A DNA stretch of 43,776 nt from CALKHT01 sp964511575 (GCA_964511575.1 CAZEFM010000022.1:1-43776); one strand, 5' to 3'. Shown: positions 7,778-16,749, counted from the stretch's first letter. The notes: generated by a model from the sequence alone, not told the origin. Translations and numbers: made by a program.

Positions 7778-10105
7778 ATGAACGACAGCAAGCGGATGTG
7801 GATGGCAACGGTGCTGACAACGGTGTTGGCTGCGCACGCAATGGCGGCGGACGTGGCGACCGGCTGGCTTCACTGGCGCGGTCCGCAGCAGAACGGCGTG
7901 TCGCAGGAAACCAATCTGCCGTCGACGTGGGAAGTGGGCGGACAGAACCACCGCTGGACGATTGAAGGCCTCAAGGGCCGCGGCACGCCCGTCATCGCCC
8001 GCTATGCCGACGGCGATCGGCTGTTCACCTGGGGTTATCGCGGCACGGGCATGGACATTCGCGAAGTGCTCGCCTGCGTCGACCCGGCAACGGGCAAAAT
8101 TTACTGGGAACACGCGTTCAACGACTTTCTCAGCGACCACGTCTACGACCGCTACAGCATCGGCGCCCCCACCGTCGACGGTGAAACCGGACACGTGTAC
8201 CTCTTGACTTCGCCTGGTCTGCTCAAAAGCTTCACCCGTGATGGCGAACTGCGTTGGGAACGGTCGATGCTCGAAGAGTTCGGGCGGCTGACGTTTCCCA
8301 ACGGCCGCGTCGGCGCGCCGGCCATCGATGGCGACCTGGTCATCGTCAACACGATCAGCAGCAACTGGGGCGCGGAAGGCCAGGCCCGCAACCGCTTCTA
8401 CGCCTTCGACAAGCACAGCGGCGAGCTGGTGTGGTCATCCGATCCCGGCGCGGGTCCGCCGTTCATGAAGGACAGTTCGTTCGCCTCGCTGGTGTTCGAG
8501 GACCGCGCAGGCATGCGCGTTTTCTACTCGGCGACGGGATGCGGCAACCTCGTGGCGGTCAACGCCAAAACCGGTGAGCCGCTGTGGCGTTACCAGATGG
8601 CGGTGGGCGGCATGAACTCCACGCCGGTCGTCTCGGGCGATCGCATCGTCGCGGTGCATGGCGTGGAAAACATCGACGACACGCGTTCGGGCCGCATGGT
8701 TGCGCTCGACCTCGCCAAAGCGTTCGCCTCCTACGCTGAAGCGCGTCAGAAGGCGGACTTCAAAGGCCCGCTCGTGCTCGACCAGAGCCACGAACTGTGG
8801 CGCAACAACGATGTGGACATGTTCACCTCCTCCCCGGTGGTGGTGGATGGCCGCATCTATCAGATGACGAATCGCGGCTCGCTCTACTGCGTCGAACTGG
8901 CAACGGGCAACACGCTGTGGCACAAGCGGCTGGGCACGGACCAGTTGCACGCCTCGCCGTTGTACGCCGATGGCAAACTGTACATTCCGATGTGGCACCA
9001 CGGCGTGTACATCCTCAAGCCGACGGCATCGGATGCTGAGGTGCTGGCGCAAGTTGATGTGGGCGCGGAGTGCCTCGGCTCGCCGGCGGTGTGGAACGGC
9101 CAGGTGTACGTGCACACGCTCACCGCGCTGCATTGCTTCGGCGCACCGGCGCAGGCGTCGGCCACAACGGCAGCGCCCGCCAGAACGGTGGCACACAAGG
9201 CCGGAGCCGCGCAGCGCTTGATGATCACCCCCGCCGAGGTGCTGCTGCGACCGGGCGATAAGGCACAACTGCGATTCAAGGCCATTGATGCGCTGGGGCA
9301 CGCCACCGACGATGTGCCCGATGCGGGCAAGCCCACGTGGAAGAAGTTCGTGCCTCCCACCGCGCTCGTGAAGGCGGAAATGGACGCATCGGTGAACGAC
9401 GACAACGCGCTGGTCGCCGGTGCGAACGCCAAACGTTCCGCCGGCGCGTTTCAGGCAACGCTGGGCGCGTTGAACGGCACGATGCGCGGCCGCATCCTCC
9501 CCGCCCCGCCCTTTGCCGAGGACTTCAACGGCTTTGAGCTTTCGGAGAACGGCTCCGATGGTGCGTTCGCCCATCCGCCGCTGCCGTGGATCGGCGCTCG
9601 CATGAAGTGGCAGGTGCGCGAGGTGGACGGCGAGAAGGTGCTCGCCAAAACGCTCGACAACGTGCTCTTCCAGCGGTCGATGGTATTCATCGGCCACCCC
9701 GATGACCGCAACTGCACCGTGCAGGCGGACATCATGACCGCAGGTAACCGCCGCATGCGCAGCGATGTGGGCGTCATCAACCAGCGATACATCATCACGC
9801 TGCGCGGCAACAACAACGTGCTGGAAGTGTTCTCCAACCACGATCGGGTGAAATATTCCGTGCCCTTCCGTGTGAGTCCCAACACCTGGTACACGCTCAA
9901 GACGCGCGTCGATGTGGCAGAAGACGGCTCGGGCGTGGTACGCGCCAAGCTGTGGGAACGCGGCAAGGATGAGCCGGCCGAATGGACGCTGGAGATGGAA
10001 CATCGCCATGCGCACCTGAACGGCTCGCCGGGGTTATACGGCATGACGCCTCAGGCGTTGTATCCGGTGTTCATCGACAACGTGAAGGTGACGCCCAACG
10101 AGTGA
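7778..10105 (+). CDS. Large exported PQQ-repeat propeller protein with C-terminal jelly-roll-like domain
   Basis: A 775-residue secreted protein. Signal peptide: residues 1-23, cut at AMA|AD. The mature N terminus has WLHWRGPQQNGVSQETNLP, close to the family opening, and the first 450 or so residues form PQQ-like propeller blades such as LYCVELATGNTLWHKRL. A linker (about 460-520) is followed by an Ig-like stretch beginning RLMITPAEVLLRPGD, and the last 220 residues (from FAEDFNGFE) resemble a LamG/concanavalin-like sheet domain ending in FIDNVKVTPNE. This mix suggests binding to a glycan or surface component rather than a redox enzyme. ATG 7778 is chosen; a GTG at 7769 in frame is also possible. 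It lies 74 bases after a pseudopilin gene. Confidence 0.82.
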   Translation: MNDSKRMWMATVLTTVLAAHAMAADVATGWLHWRGPQQNGVSQETNLPSTWEVGGQNHRWTIEGLKGRGTPVIARYADGDRLFTWGYRGTGMDIREVLACVDPATGKIYWEHAFNDFLSDHVYDRYSIGAPTVDGETGHVYLLTSPGLLKSFTRDGELRWERSMLEEFGRLTFPNGRVGAPAIDGDLVIVNTISSNWGAEGQARNRFYAFDKHSGELVWSSDPGAGPPFMKDSSFASLVFEDRAGMRVFYSATGCGNLVAVNAKTGEPLWRYQMAVGGMNSTPVVSGDRIVAVHGVENIDDTRSGRMVALDLAKAFASYAEARQKADFKGPLVLDQSHELWRNNDVDMFTSSPVVVDGRIYQMTNRGSLYCVELATGNTLWHKRLGTDQLHASPLYADGKLYIPMWHHGVYILKPTASDAEVLAQVDVGAECLGSPAVWNGQVYVHTLTALHCFGAPAQASATTAAPARTVAHKAGAAQRLMITPAEVLLRPGDKAQLRFKAIDALGHATDDVPDAGKPTWKKFVPPTALVKAEMDASVNDDNALVAGANAKRSAGAFQATLGALNGTMRGRILPAPPFAEDFNGFELSENGSDGAFAHPPLPWIGARMKWQVREVDGEKVLAKTLDNVLFQRSMVFIGHPDDRNCTVQADIMTAGNRRMRSDVGVINQRYIITLRGNNNVLEVFSNHDRVKYSVPFRVSPNTWYTLKTRVDVAEDGSGVVRAKLWERGKDEPAEWTLEMEHRHAHLNGSPGLYGMTPQALYPVFIDNVKVTPNE

Positions 10106-10180
10106 TGGCAGCGTGCCGCGGCGCGCTCGACGAACGAACCGAATGACAATCGGCTGAACTTTTATCGCGGGATACATGAA

Positions 10181-11755
10181 ATGCGAAAGAGCCCGATGAA
10201 CAGGAATCGCGTGGTGTGGGGCGTGGCGGGTGCCATGGGGATGGCGGCACTGACCGGTGGCGCGCTGGCGGAGGACTGGCCTCAGTGGGGCCGCGACGAA
10301 ACCAAGAACATGGCGTCGCCCGCCAGAAACGTGCCGCACGATTTCGACCCCGGCCAGTTCATCGGTCGAAGCGAGGAAGTCGATCCCGCCACCACACGCA
10401 ACATCAAGTGGATCGCCAAGCTCGGCTCACAGTCGTACGGCAACCCGACGGTCTCCGGCGGCAAGGTGTTCGTCGGCACCAACAACGAATCGCCACGCGA
10501 CCCCAAGTACAAGGGCGATCGCTCCGCCGTCTACGCGCTCGATGAAGCCACCGGCAACCTCCTCTGGCAGTTCAACGTGCGCAAGCTCGGTTCCGCCAAG
10601 GTCGGCGACTGGGAATTCCTGGGCATCGCCTCCAGCCCCACCGTCGTCGGCAACCGCGTCTACTTCGTCAACAACCTCTGCCACGTCGTGTGTGTCGATA
10701 TCAACGGCCTGGCGGATGGCAACGACGGCCCCTTCAAGGATGAGGCACGCTACTTCGCCGCGCCCAACCAGCCCCCCATCGAACTCAGCGAAACCGATGC
10801 CGACATCATCTGGGTGTTCGACATGAGCCGTGAAACCGGCGTCTTCCCGCACAACATCACCAGCTCCTCGGTGCTGGTGAAGGATGGCGCGGTTTACGTC
10901 ACCACGTCCAACGGCGTGGACTGGTCACACGTCGACATCATCAACACCACCGCCCCGACGCTCATCAAGCTCGATGCCGAAACCGGCGAACTGCTCGCCG
11001 AGGAAGCCAGCGGCATCAGCGAGCGGCTGTATCACTGCAACTGGTCCTCCCCCGCCTTCGCTTCGGTCAACGGCCGGGACATGATCATCTTCGGTGCGGG
11101 CGACGGCTACCTGTACGGCTTCGCCCCCGAACCGGTGATGCAGGAGATCGACGGCGAAGAGGTGCCCGTCTTCAAGGAATACTTCCGCTACGACTGCAAC
11201 CTGCCCCACTTCAAGGTGGATGAGGACGGCAAGCCCCGACGTTACGCCAGCGGCCCCGGCCCCAGCGAGATCATCGCCACCCCCGTCGTGTACAACGGCA
11301 AGATCTACGTCGGCATCGGACAGGACCCCGAGCACGGCGAAGGCGTCGGCGCGTTCCACTGCATCGATCCTTCCAAGAGCGGCGACATCAGCGACACCGG
11401 CCGCGTCTGGATGTTCGATGGCATCAATCGCTCCATCTCCACCGCGTCGATCGTCGATGGGCTCGTCTTCATCGCCGACTACAGCGGCCTGGTCTACTGC
11501 CTCGATGCGGAAACGGGCGAACTGTACTGGAAGCACGACACGTACGGCCACATCTGGGGCTCCACCCTTGTGGCGGACGGCAAGGTGTACCTGGGCAACG
11601 AGGATGGCCTGCTGACCATCTTCGCGGCGAGCAAGGAGAAGAAGATCATCAACGAGATCGAATTCCCCGGCCCGCTGTACTCCTCGCCGATCGTCGCCAA
11701 CGGCGTGCTGTACATCGCCACCCACACGCACCTGTACGCCATCGCCGAGGAGTAA
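10181..11755 (+). CDS. Exported PQQ-repeat beta-propeller protein
   Basis: A 524-residue secreted propeller protein. The signal peptide ends at ALA|ED (about residue 30) and the mature protein opens EDWPQWGRDETKNMASP. Blades carry repeats such as VYALDEATGNLLWQFNV and VYCLDAETGELYWKHD. The length (about 495 mature residues) is that of a seven- or eight-bladed propeller resembling the quinoprotein alcohol dehydrogenase fold. I do not see the vicinal disulfide or catalytic Asp of methanol dehydrogenases, so enzymatic activity is not claimed. ATG 10181 is used; ATG 10196 in frame would shorten the signal peptide by five residues. It lies 30 bases before the DUF3311/symporter pair on the same strand. 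Confidence 0.84.
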   Translation: MRKSPMNRNRVVWGVAGAMGMAALTGGALAEDWPQWGRDETKNMASPARNVPHDFDPGQFIGRSEEVDPATTRNIKWIAKLGSQSYGNPTVSGGKVFVGTNNESPRDPKYKGDRSAVYALDEATGNLLWQFNVRKLGSAKVGDWEFLGIASSPTVVGNRVYFVNNLCHVVCVDINGLADGNDGPFKDEARYFAAPNQPPIELSETDADIIWVFDMSRETGVFPHNITSSSVLVKDGAVYVTTSNGVDWSHVDIINTTAPTLIKLDAETGELLAEEASGISERLYHCNWSSPAFASVNGRDMIIFGAGDGYLYGFAPEPVMQEIDGEEVPVFKEYFRYDCNLPHFKVDEDGKPRRYASGPGPSEIIATPVVYNGKIYVGIGQDPEHGEGVGAFHCIDPSKSGDISDTGRVWMFDGINRSISTASIVDGLVFIADYSGLVYCLDAETGELYWKHDTYGHIWGSTLVADGKVYLGNEDGLLTIFAASKEKKIINEIEFPGPLYSSPIVANGVLYIATHTHLYAIAEE

Positions 11756-11785
11756 ACCGGCGTTCGGCAGGGATGAACAAGCGGC

Positions 11786-12070
11786 ATGAGCGCGTCACCG
11801 CCACCAACCCGTCACCGCATCTCCGCGCGATGGCTCTGGCTTGCCGCGCTGGTGATGGTCGTGCTGCACCATGATTTCTGGTGGTACGGCGACACCAGCG
11901 TGGTGCTCGGGTTCCTGCCGGTCGGGTTGGCGTACCACGTGGCCTATTCTGTCGTGGCGGCGGGGTTGTGGATCGCGGCGATCCGTTACGCCTGGCCTCA
12001 CGAACTCGAAGCCTGGGCCGACCACACCGACGACGCCCCCACTCGCACGCATCAGGGGCAGCGCCATTGA
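11786..12070 (+). CDS. DUF3311 small membrane protein, partner of a sodium:solute symporter
   Basis: A 94-residue membrane protein of the DUF3311 family. It has two hydrophobic segments (about 17-33 and 42-66) and the family pattern HHDFWWYGDTSVVLGFLPVG followed by YHVAYS and WPHELEAW. Members are usually encoded directly upstream of an SSS-family permease and are thought to be its small accessory subunit. Here the next gene starts within the last codons (TTGA overlap at 12067-12070), which supports co-translation. It opens the long co-oriented run up to 30452. Confidence 0.85.
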   Translation: MSASPPPTRHRISARWLWLAALVMVVLHHDFWWYGDTSVVLGFLPVGLAYHVAYSVVAAGLWIAAIRYAWPHELEAWADHTDDAPTRTHQGQRH

Positions 12071-13695
12071 GTGCCGCCCTGCTCCCCCAGTTCGGCCTCA
12101 CGCTCGCCGAGGCGTCGCGCGTGCCGCTGGTGGTGATTGCCGGTTATCTGCTGTTACTCGTCGTATTGGGATTGGTGAGCGCTCGCTTCTTTCGCGGCAC
12201 CAGCGCCGACTACTTCGTCGCCAGCCGCTCGATCGGGCCGTTCCTTCTGCTCATGAGCGTCTTCGGCACGACGATGACGTCGTTCGCACTCGTCGGCTCC
12301 ACCGCCAAGAGCTTTGACAAGGGCATCGGCGTCTACGGGCTCATGGCTTCGTGGAGCGGCTTCGTCCATTCCGCCTGCTTCTTCCTCGTGGGTATTAAGC
12401 TCTGGGCGATCGGCAAACGCTTCGGCTACGTCACGCAGGTGCAGTACTTCCGCGATCGCTTCCAGTCCAACGCGCTGGGTTACCTGCTCTTTCCCATTCT
12501 CGTGCTGCTGGTCATCCCCTACCTGCTTACCGGCCTCATCGGCGCGGGGGCAACGGTGCGCGGCGTCACGACCAACATGTTCCCCGCGCTCTTTCCCGAC
12601 ACCAACGGCGCGCTGCCGCAGTGGCTCACCGGTCTGATCATCTGCATCGTCGTGCTGTGTTACGTTTTCCTCGGCGGCATGCGCGGCGCAGCCTGGGCCA
12701 ACACGTTTCAAACCCTCGTCTTCATGGCGACGGGTGTGCTGGCGTTCTACCTCGTCGCACAGGCGATGGGCGGCCCCGTCGAAGCCACCGCCCGCGTTGC
12801 CCAGCATGTCCCCGACCGTTTGCAGCGTGACGGCATGTTCGGACAGGGCGAATTCTTCAGCTACGCCTTCATCCCTCTTTCCGTGGCGATGTTCCCGCAC
12901 GTCTTTCAGCACTGGCTCACCGCACGCTCCGCCAAGGCGTTTCGCCTCACCGTGGTGGCCCATCCGCTGTGCATCATGATCGTCTGGGTGCCCACCGTGC
13001 TCATCGGCGTCTGGGCGGCGGGGCTGGCGGCCACCGGCGAATTCGCCGTGCCTTCGTCCAACCTCGTCCTCGGCCGAATGGTCGAACAGCTTGTCGACTC
13101 CTCCGTGCTCACGGGATTGCTCGCCGCGGGCATCCTCGCTGCCATCATGAGCTCGCTCGATTCGCAGTTCGTCTGCCTCGGCACGATGTTCACCACCGAT
13201 GTCGTCATGCACGCCACAGGCCCCGACCGCTTCACCGATCGGCAGAAGCTGCTCATCGGCCGTGCGTTCATCATTGTCATCGTGGCGATCACGTATCTGC
13301 TGTCGCTCTTTCCACCGCCGCACATTTTCAGCCTCGGCGTCTGGTGCTTCACGGGCTTCAGCGGGCTCTTCCCGCTCGTGTTCGCCAGCCTTTACTGGAA
13401 GCGCGTGACGACCGGTGGCGCGATCGCCTGCATCGGCGTTACCGCGCTGGTCTGGTTCGTCCTCTTCGCCGACGCCCTGCTCTTGCCCGACAGTCGAATC
13501 TTCGCATCCCCCGGCGAAGGCGAATATCTCATTCTCGGCATGATGCCCGTTGCGCTGGTGGTGGCGGTGGCCACGGCGACGCTCATCGTGGTGTCGCTCC
13601 TGACCAAGCCGTTGCCCGCAACGGTGATCGATCGATTTTTCCCTCAGGGCGCATCGGCCGCGCCCGCGTCTGCTTCAAAAGGTTCCATGGCATGA
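12067..13695 (+). CDS. Sodium:solute symporter (SSS family)
   Basis: A 542-residue multi-pass inner-membrane transporter with about 13 hydrophobic segments. After an N-terminal helix it has the family block DYFVASRSIGPFLLLMSVFG and TSFALVGSTAKSFDKGIGVYG, then GGMRGAAWANTFQTLVFMAT in the middle, all typical of SSS permeases for organic acids or pantothenate-like solutes. The substrate cannot be told. The start is taken as TTG 12067, overlapping the DUF3311 stop; a longer frame exists upstream but overlaps that gene in non-hydrophobic Arg-rich sequence and is rejected. The stop overlaps the next start (ATGA at 13692), so transport may be linked to the adenylating enzyme that follows. Confidence 0.9.
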   Translation: MSAALLPQFGLTLAEASRVPLVVIAGYLLLLVVLGLVSARFFRGTSADYFVASRSIGPFLLLMSVFGTTMTSFALVGSTAKSFDKGIGVYGLMASWSGFVHSACFFLVGIKLWAIGKRFGYVTQVQYFRDRFQSNALGYLLFPILVLLVIPYLLTGLIGAGATVRGVTTNMFPALFPDTNGALPQWLTGLIICIVVLCYVFLGGMRGAAWANTFQTLVFMATGVLAFYLVAQAMGGPVEATARVAQHVPDRLQRDGMFGQGEFFSYAFIPLSVAMFPHVFQHWLTARSAKAFRLTVVAHPLCIMIVWVPTVLIGVWAAGLAATGEFAVPSSNLVLGRMVEQLVDSSVLTGLLAAGILAAIMSSLDSQFVCLGTMFTTDVVMHATGPDRFTDRQKLLIGRAFIIVIVAITYLLSLFPPPHIFSLGVWCFTGFSGLFPLVFASLYWKRVTTGGAIACIGVTALVWFVLFADALLLPDSRIFASPGEGEYLILGMMPVALVVAVATATLIVVSLLTKPLPATVIDRFFPQGASAAPASASKGSMA

Positions 13696-14789
13696 GCACC
13701 GCTTCCCCTGCCTCAACATCCGACGCCATCCGTGATGCCGCCCGACGACTCGATGAGCACACGCGGCAGATGATTGCATGGCACTTTTCCCCCGAAACCG
13801 GCTCGCCCTTCTGGTTGCAATGGGCGCGCGATGCGGGATGGAACCCGCTCGATGAAGTGCAAAGCTTTGCCGACATCGTCAGGTTCCCGCACTTTCAGGA
13901 TGAATGGCTGCGCGACATCGACCCGCATCAATGGGTGCCCAATGCCTTCAAGGGAAAGCCGTTCAACGTCTTTGAAACCGGCGGCACCACCGGCATGCCC
14001 AAGCAGCGCATCGGTTGGAACGACTACAAAGTCGATTACGAGGAGTTCAGCGATCGCTACGGCGACGATGTGTTCCCACGCGGCGCGGACTGGCTGATGG
14101 TCGGCCCCACCGGACCAAGGCGGCTGCGACTGGCAATCGAACACCTGGCCAACCATCGCGGCGGGTCGTGCTACTTCGTCGACCTCGATCCACGCTGGGT
14201 CAAGAAGCTCATCGCGGAGGGCGAATACGACATGGCCCGACGCTACCAGACCCACGTTATCGACCAGGCGGTGACCATTCTCAAACACCGCAGAATCGGC
14301 TGCATGTTCACGACGCCCAAGCTGCTCGAATCGATCAGCGAGAAGATCTCCATCCCCGATGCGGGTGTGAAAGGCACGTTCTGCGGCGGCACCACCATGA
14401 CCCCGCAGACCACGCGATTCCTCTGCGAGGAAGTGCTCGAAAACCGCACCGTGTTCGTCCCCACCTACGGCAACACGCTCATGGGACTGGCGTGCAGCAA
14501 ACCCAACTTCGCCGAGGAAGGCTACAGCATCACGTACTACGCGCCGCAGCCGCGAGCCGTGCTGCGCATCGTCGATCCCAACGATACCGCCCGAACGGTC
14601 GACTACGACACCTGGGGTCGCGTGGAGCTGACGACGATGACCAAGGAGTTCTTCATGCCCCGCTTCCTCGAGCGCGACGAAGCCCTTCGCCGCCGCCCCG
14701 CTCTGGACCACAACTTCCCCTGGGACGGCGTCGCCGAAGTCCGCCCCTTCGGCGCAAGCGAGAAAAAGATCGTGGAGGGGGTGTACTGA
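13692..14789 (+). CDS. Short PaaK/EhpF-like adenylate-forming enzyme
   Basis: A 365-residue member of the AMP-forming superfamily, nearest in style to phenylacetate-CoA ligase (PaaK), LuxE and EhpF. It would activate a carboxylic acid as an acyl adenylate. The phosphate-binding loop is ETGGTTGMPKQR (95-106); TYGNTLMG (258-265) corresponds to the adenine-binding motif, and WGRVELTTMTKEFFMPRF (308-325) to the following acidic/Arg block. It is about 70 residues shorter than full PaaK and lacks a clear C-terminal lid lysine. EhpF, of similar size, is known to work with an aldehyde dehydrogenase to reduce an aromatic carboxylate; an aldehyde dehydrogenase lies downstream here too. ATG 13692 overlaps the symporter stop by four bases. 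Confidence 0.8.
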   Translation: MSTASPASTSDAIRDAARRLDEHTRQMIAWHFSPETGSPFWLQWARDAGWNPLDEVQSFADIVRFPHFQDEWLRDIDPHQWVPNAFKGKPFNVFETGGTTGMPKQRIGWNDYKVDYEEFSDRYGDDVFPRGADWLMVGPTGPRRLRLAIEHLANHRGGSCYFVDLDPRWVKKLIAEGEYDMARRYQTHVIDQAVTILKHRRIGCMFTTPKLLESISEKISIPDAGVKGTFCGGTTMTPQTTRFLCEEVLENRTVFVPTYGNTLMGLACSKPNFAEEGYSITYYAPQPRAVLRIVDPNDTARTVDYDTWGRVELTTMTKEFFMPRFLERDEALRRRPALDHNFPWDGVAEVRPFGASEKKIVEGVY

Positions 14790-14837
14790 TCAGCTATTCG
14801 TGATCAGTTATTGTTGATAGGCGATTGGATCGTGGCC

Positions 14838-15248
14838 ATGGCGAACGCGACGGGGAACATAACAGACGTCGAGCGTGCCAACGCGCTGGAGGATCGCTTC
14901 ATCGCGCTTGCCGTTCGCATCATCAAACTCAGCGCATCGCTGCCCAAGTCCAATGAAGGACGACACATCGCTGGACAGATCCTGCGAAGCGGAACGTCGC
15001 CAGCTCCGAACTACGGTGAAGCACGCGCCGCTGAAAGCCGTGCCGACTTTCAGCACAAGCTGAAGATTGTACTCAAGGAACTTCGGGAAACATCCATATG
15101 GGTACGCATCATCATGGCCTCTGACATGCTCCCGAAACATCGATTGGCCGAGCTTCTCGATGAACTGGACCAGTTGTGCCGGATCGTCAACGCATCCCTG
15201 ACAACATCACGCGGACGTGCCCGCCTGTCACTCGCCAATAGCAAATAA
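14838..15248 (+). CDS. Four-helix-bundle protein (23S rRNA intervening-sequence family)
   Basis: A 136-residue protein of the four-helix-bundle family first seen in 23S rRNA intervening sequences (IVP, S23). Family marks are FIALAVRIIKLSASLPKS, then GRHIAGQILRSGTSPAPNYGE and AESRADFQHKLKIVLKELRE, followed by two more helices. The biochemical function of the family is not established; homologs form pentameric helical bundles, and they often sit among short tandem repeats, as here. It splits the adenylating enzyme from the aldehyde dehydrogenase in what otherwise looks like one operon. ATG 14838 is chosen; TTG 14811 and GTG 14832 are possible in-frame starts. Confidence 0.88.
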   Translation: MANATGNITDVERANALEDRFIALAVRIIKLSASLPKSNEGRHIAGQILRSGTSPAPNYGEARAAESRADFQHKLKIVLKELRETSIWVRIIMASDMLPKHRLAELLDELDQLCRIVNASLTTSRGRARLSLANSK

Positions 15249-15284
15249 CTAATCACTAATCACTAATCACTAATCACTAATCAC
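15249..15284 (+). repeat. Tandem heptamer array (CTAATCA x5)
   Basis: Five exact copies of CTAATCA plus one extra base, starting right at the end of the IVP gene (it follows the stop codon) and ending seven bases before the ATG of the aldehyde dehydrogenase. It leaves no room for a Shine-Dalgarno sequence for that gene. Confidence 0.95.
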
Positions 15285-15291
15285 GACTCCC

Positions 15292-16749
15292 ATGCCTCAC
15301 CTTCCTCTTCTCCGATATGGCCGACCTTACCAGAGCCTCGATGCCGTTGAGGTTCGTGATATTCGTACGCAGCGGGTGCTGGCGGAGGTCAGCCAGGCGA
15401 ATGCCGGGTTGATTCGGCGTGATGCGCGGCAGGCGGATGCGGCGTTCGAAGCGCTGCGTTCGATGCGCTGCGATGAGCTGATCGATATTTCGCAAAAGGC
15501 GGGCGAGCTGTTTCTCAACGGCGATCTGCCGTTGGGGATGGACGGCACCATGCAGTCGGCTGACGATTATGTGCGGTCGCTTTCCGCCACCAGCGGGTTA
15601 CCCCACATCATGGTGCGCCGCAACATGCAGAAGATCCACTTCGTGCTGGCGAACATGCGGTCGATTTTTGCCGGGCTGACGCGCGGCCTGGACACCGCGG
15701 CGATTGACGATGGCTTCGGCACCCAGGCGGGCGTGCCGGTGAGCTTCTTTCCCGCGGCCCGGCAGCTTGCCGCCATTTTGCCAAGCAATTCGCCGGGGGT
15801 GCATTCACTGTGGGCGCCGGCAATCGCGATGAAGATGCCGCTGGTCCTCAAGCCCGGCAGCGAGGAACCGTGGACGCCGTGGCGCATCGCCCAAGCGTTC
15901 ATCGCCGCTGGCTGTCCGCCCGAAGCGCTGTCGTTCTATCCCACCAGCCACGAAGGTTCGCAGGCGATCCTCGAATATGCCGGCCGGGCGCTGCTCTTCG
16001 GCGATCGCAAAACCGTCGACCGTTACCGCGGCAACCCGCGCGTCGAGGTGCACGGCCCCGGCTACAGCAAGGTGCTCATCGGCGAGGATGAAATCGACCA
16101 GTGGGAAGACCACCTCGATGTCCTCGTGCGCAGCGTGTTGGACAACGGCGGGCGCAGTTGCATCAACGCATCGACCATCATTGTGCCGCGCCACGCCGAT
16201 GCGATTGCCGAAGCGCTCGCCGTGCGTTTCGCCGCGGTTGCGCCCACACCGGCCGACGATCCCGAAGCGAAGCTCTCTGCCTTTGCCAAACCCGCGATGG
16301 CGGAGGGGATCGACGCCATGATCGATCAGGCGCTTCGAGACACCACCGCCGGCGGAGCAGTCGACGTTACCGCTTCCCACCGCAGCAGCCCGCGAAAGGT
16401 CATCCTCGACGGCGCAACCTACCTGCTGCCCACGCTGGTGCGGTGCCAGTCGCTCGAGCACCCACTCGCCAACACCGAATACCTGTTCCCCTTTGCGTCC
16501 ATCGTTGAAGTGCCGCAGGAGCGCATGCTCGACACGATCGGGCCATCGCTGGTCGTCACCGCCATCACACGCGACGATGCGTGGCGACGGCAACTGCTCG
16601 CCTGCCCCGACATCGATCGGCTCAACCTTGGCCCGATTCCGACATCGGTCGTGCAGTGGGACCAGCCACACGAAGGTAATCTTTTTGAGTTCCTCTATCG
16701 CCGCCGCGCGATTCAGGTTCAGGACATTGAGGCCCGCGCCCATGCATGA
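15292..16749 (+). CDS. Aldehyde dehydrogenase-superfamily acyl reductase
   Basis: A 485-residue NAD(P)-dependent aldehyde dehydrogenase fold protein. LPSNSPGV (163-170) and LKPGSEEPWTP (186-196) form the cofactor-binding part, and NGGRSCINAS (285-294) holds the catalytic Cys290. The sequence is nearer to acyl-reducing members (LuxC, EhpG type) than to classical aldehyde oxidisers. Preceded by an adenylating enzyme and followed by an alcohol dehydrogenase, it is best read as reducing an activated acid to an aldehyde, though the oxidative direction is possible. ATG 15292 follows the heptamer array by seven bases with no visible ribosome binding site, an unusual leader. It overlaps the next gene by eight bases. 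Confidence 0.82.
   Translation: MPHLPLLRYGRPYQSLDAVEVRDIRTQRVLAEVSQANAGLIRRDARQADAAFEALRSMRCDELIDISQKAGELFLNGDLPLGMDGTMQSADDYVRSLSATSGLPHIMVRRNMQKIHFVLANMRSIFAGLTRGLDTAAIDDGFGTQAGVPVSFFPAARQLAAILPSNSPGVHSLWAPAIAMKMPLVLKPGSEEPWTPWRIAQAFIAAGCPPEALSFYPTSHEGSQAILEYAGRALLFGDRKTVDRYRGNPRVEVHGPGYSKVLIGEDEIDQWEDHLDVLVRSVLDNGGRSCINASTIIVPRHADAIAEALAVRFAAVAPTPADDPEAKLSAFAKPAMAEGIDAMIDQALRDTTAGGAVDVTASHRSSPRKVILDGATYLLPTLVRCQSLEHPLANTEYLFPFASIVEVPQERMLDTIGPSLVVTAITRDDAWRRQLLACPDIDRLNLGPIPTSVVQWDQPHEGNLFEFLYRRRAIQVQDIEARAHA

Larger units (their letters stand above)
14787..15284. mobile_element. IVP cassette bounded by heptamer repeats
   Basis: A compact unit of about 500 bases lying between two genes of the cluster. 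Its right end is a tandem array of the heptamer CTAATCA (15249-15284). Its left end (14787-14826) reads TGATCAG, CTATTCG, TGATCAG, TTATTGT, TGATAGG, a degenerate inverted counterpart with the same seven-base spacing. The only gene inside is the four-helix-bundle protein at 14838. Mobility is inferred from the architecture; no target duplication was identified. Confidence 0.45.

Noticed and set aside
4605..11755. True PQQ-dependent alcohol dehydrogenases
   Set aside because: The propeller repeats are clear, but I could not see the catalytic Asp, calcium ligands or vicinal cysteines; the proteins are annotated by fold only.
11881..12066. Upstream extension of the sodium:solute symporter
   Set aside because: It is Arg-rich, not hydrophobic, and lies in another frame inside the DUF3311 gene.
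12969..13691. Upstream extension of the short adenylating enzyme
   Set aside because: It overlaps the symporter in another frame and shows no ligase motif; the ATG at 13692 gives a normal N terminus.
15249..15284. CRISPR array
   Set aside because: The repeat unit is seven bases with no spacers; it is a simple tandem repeat.
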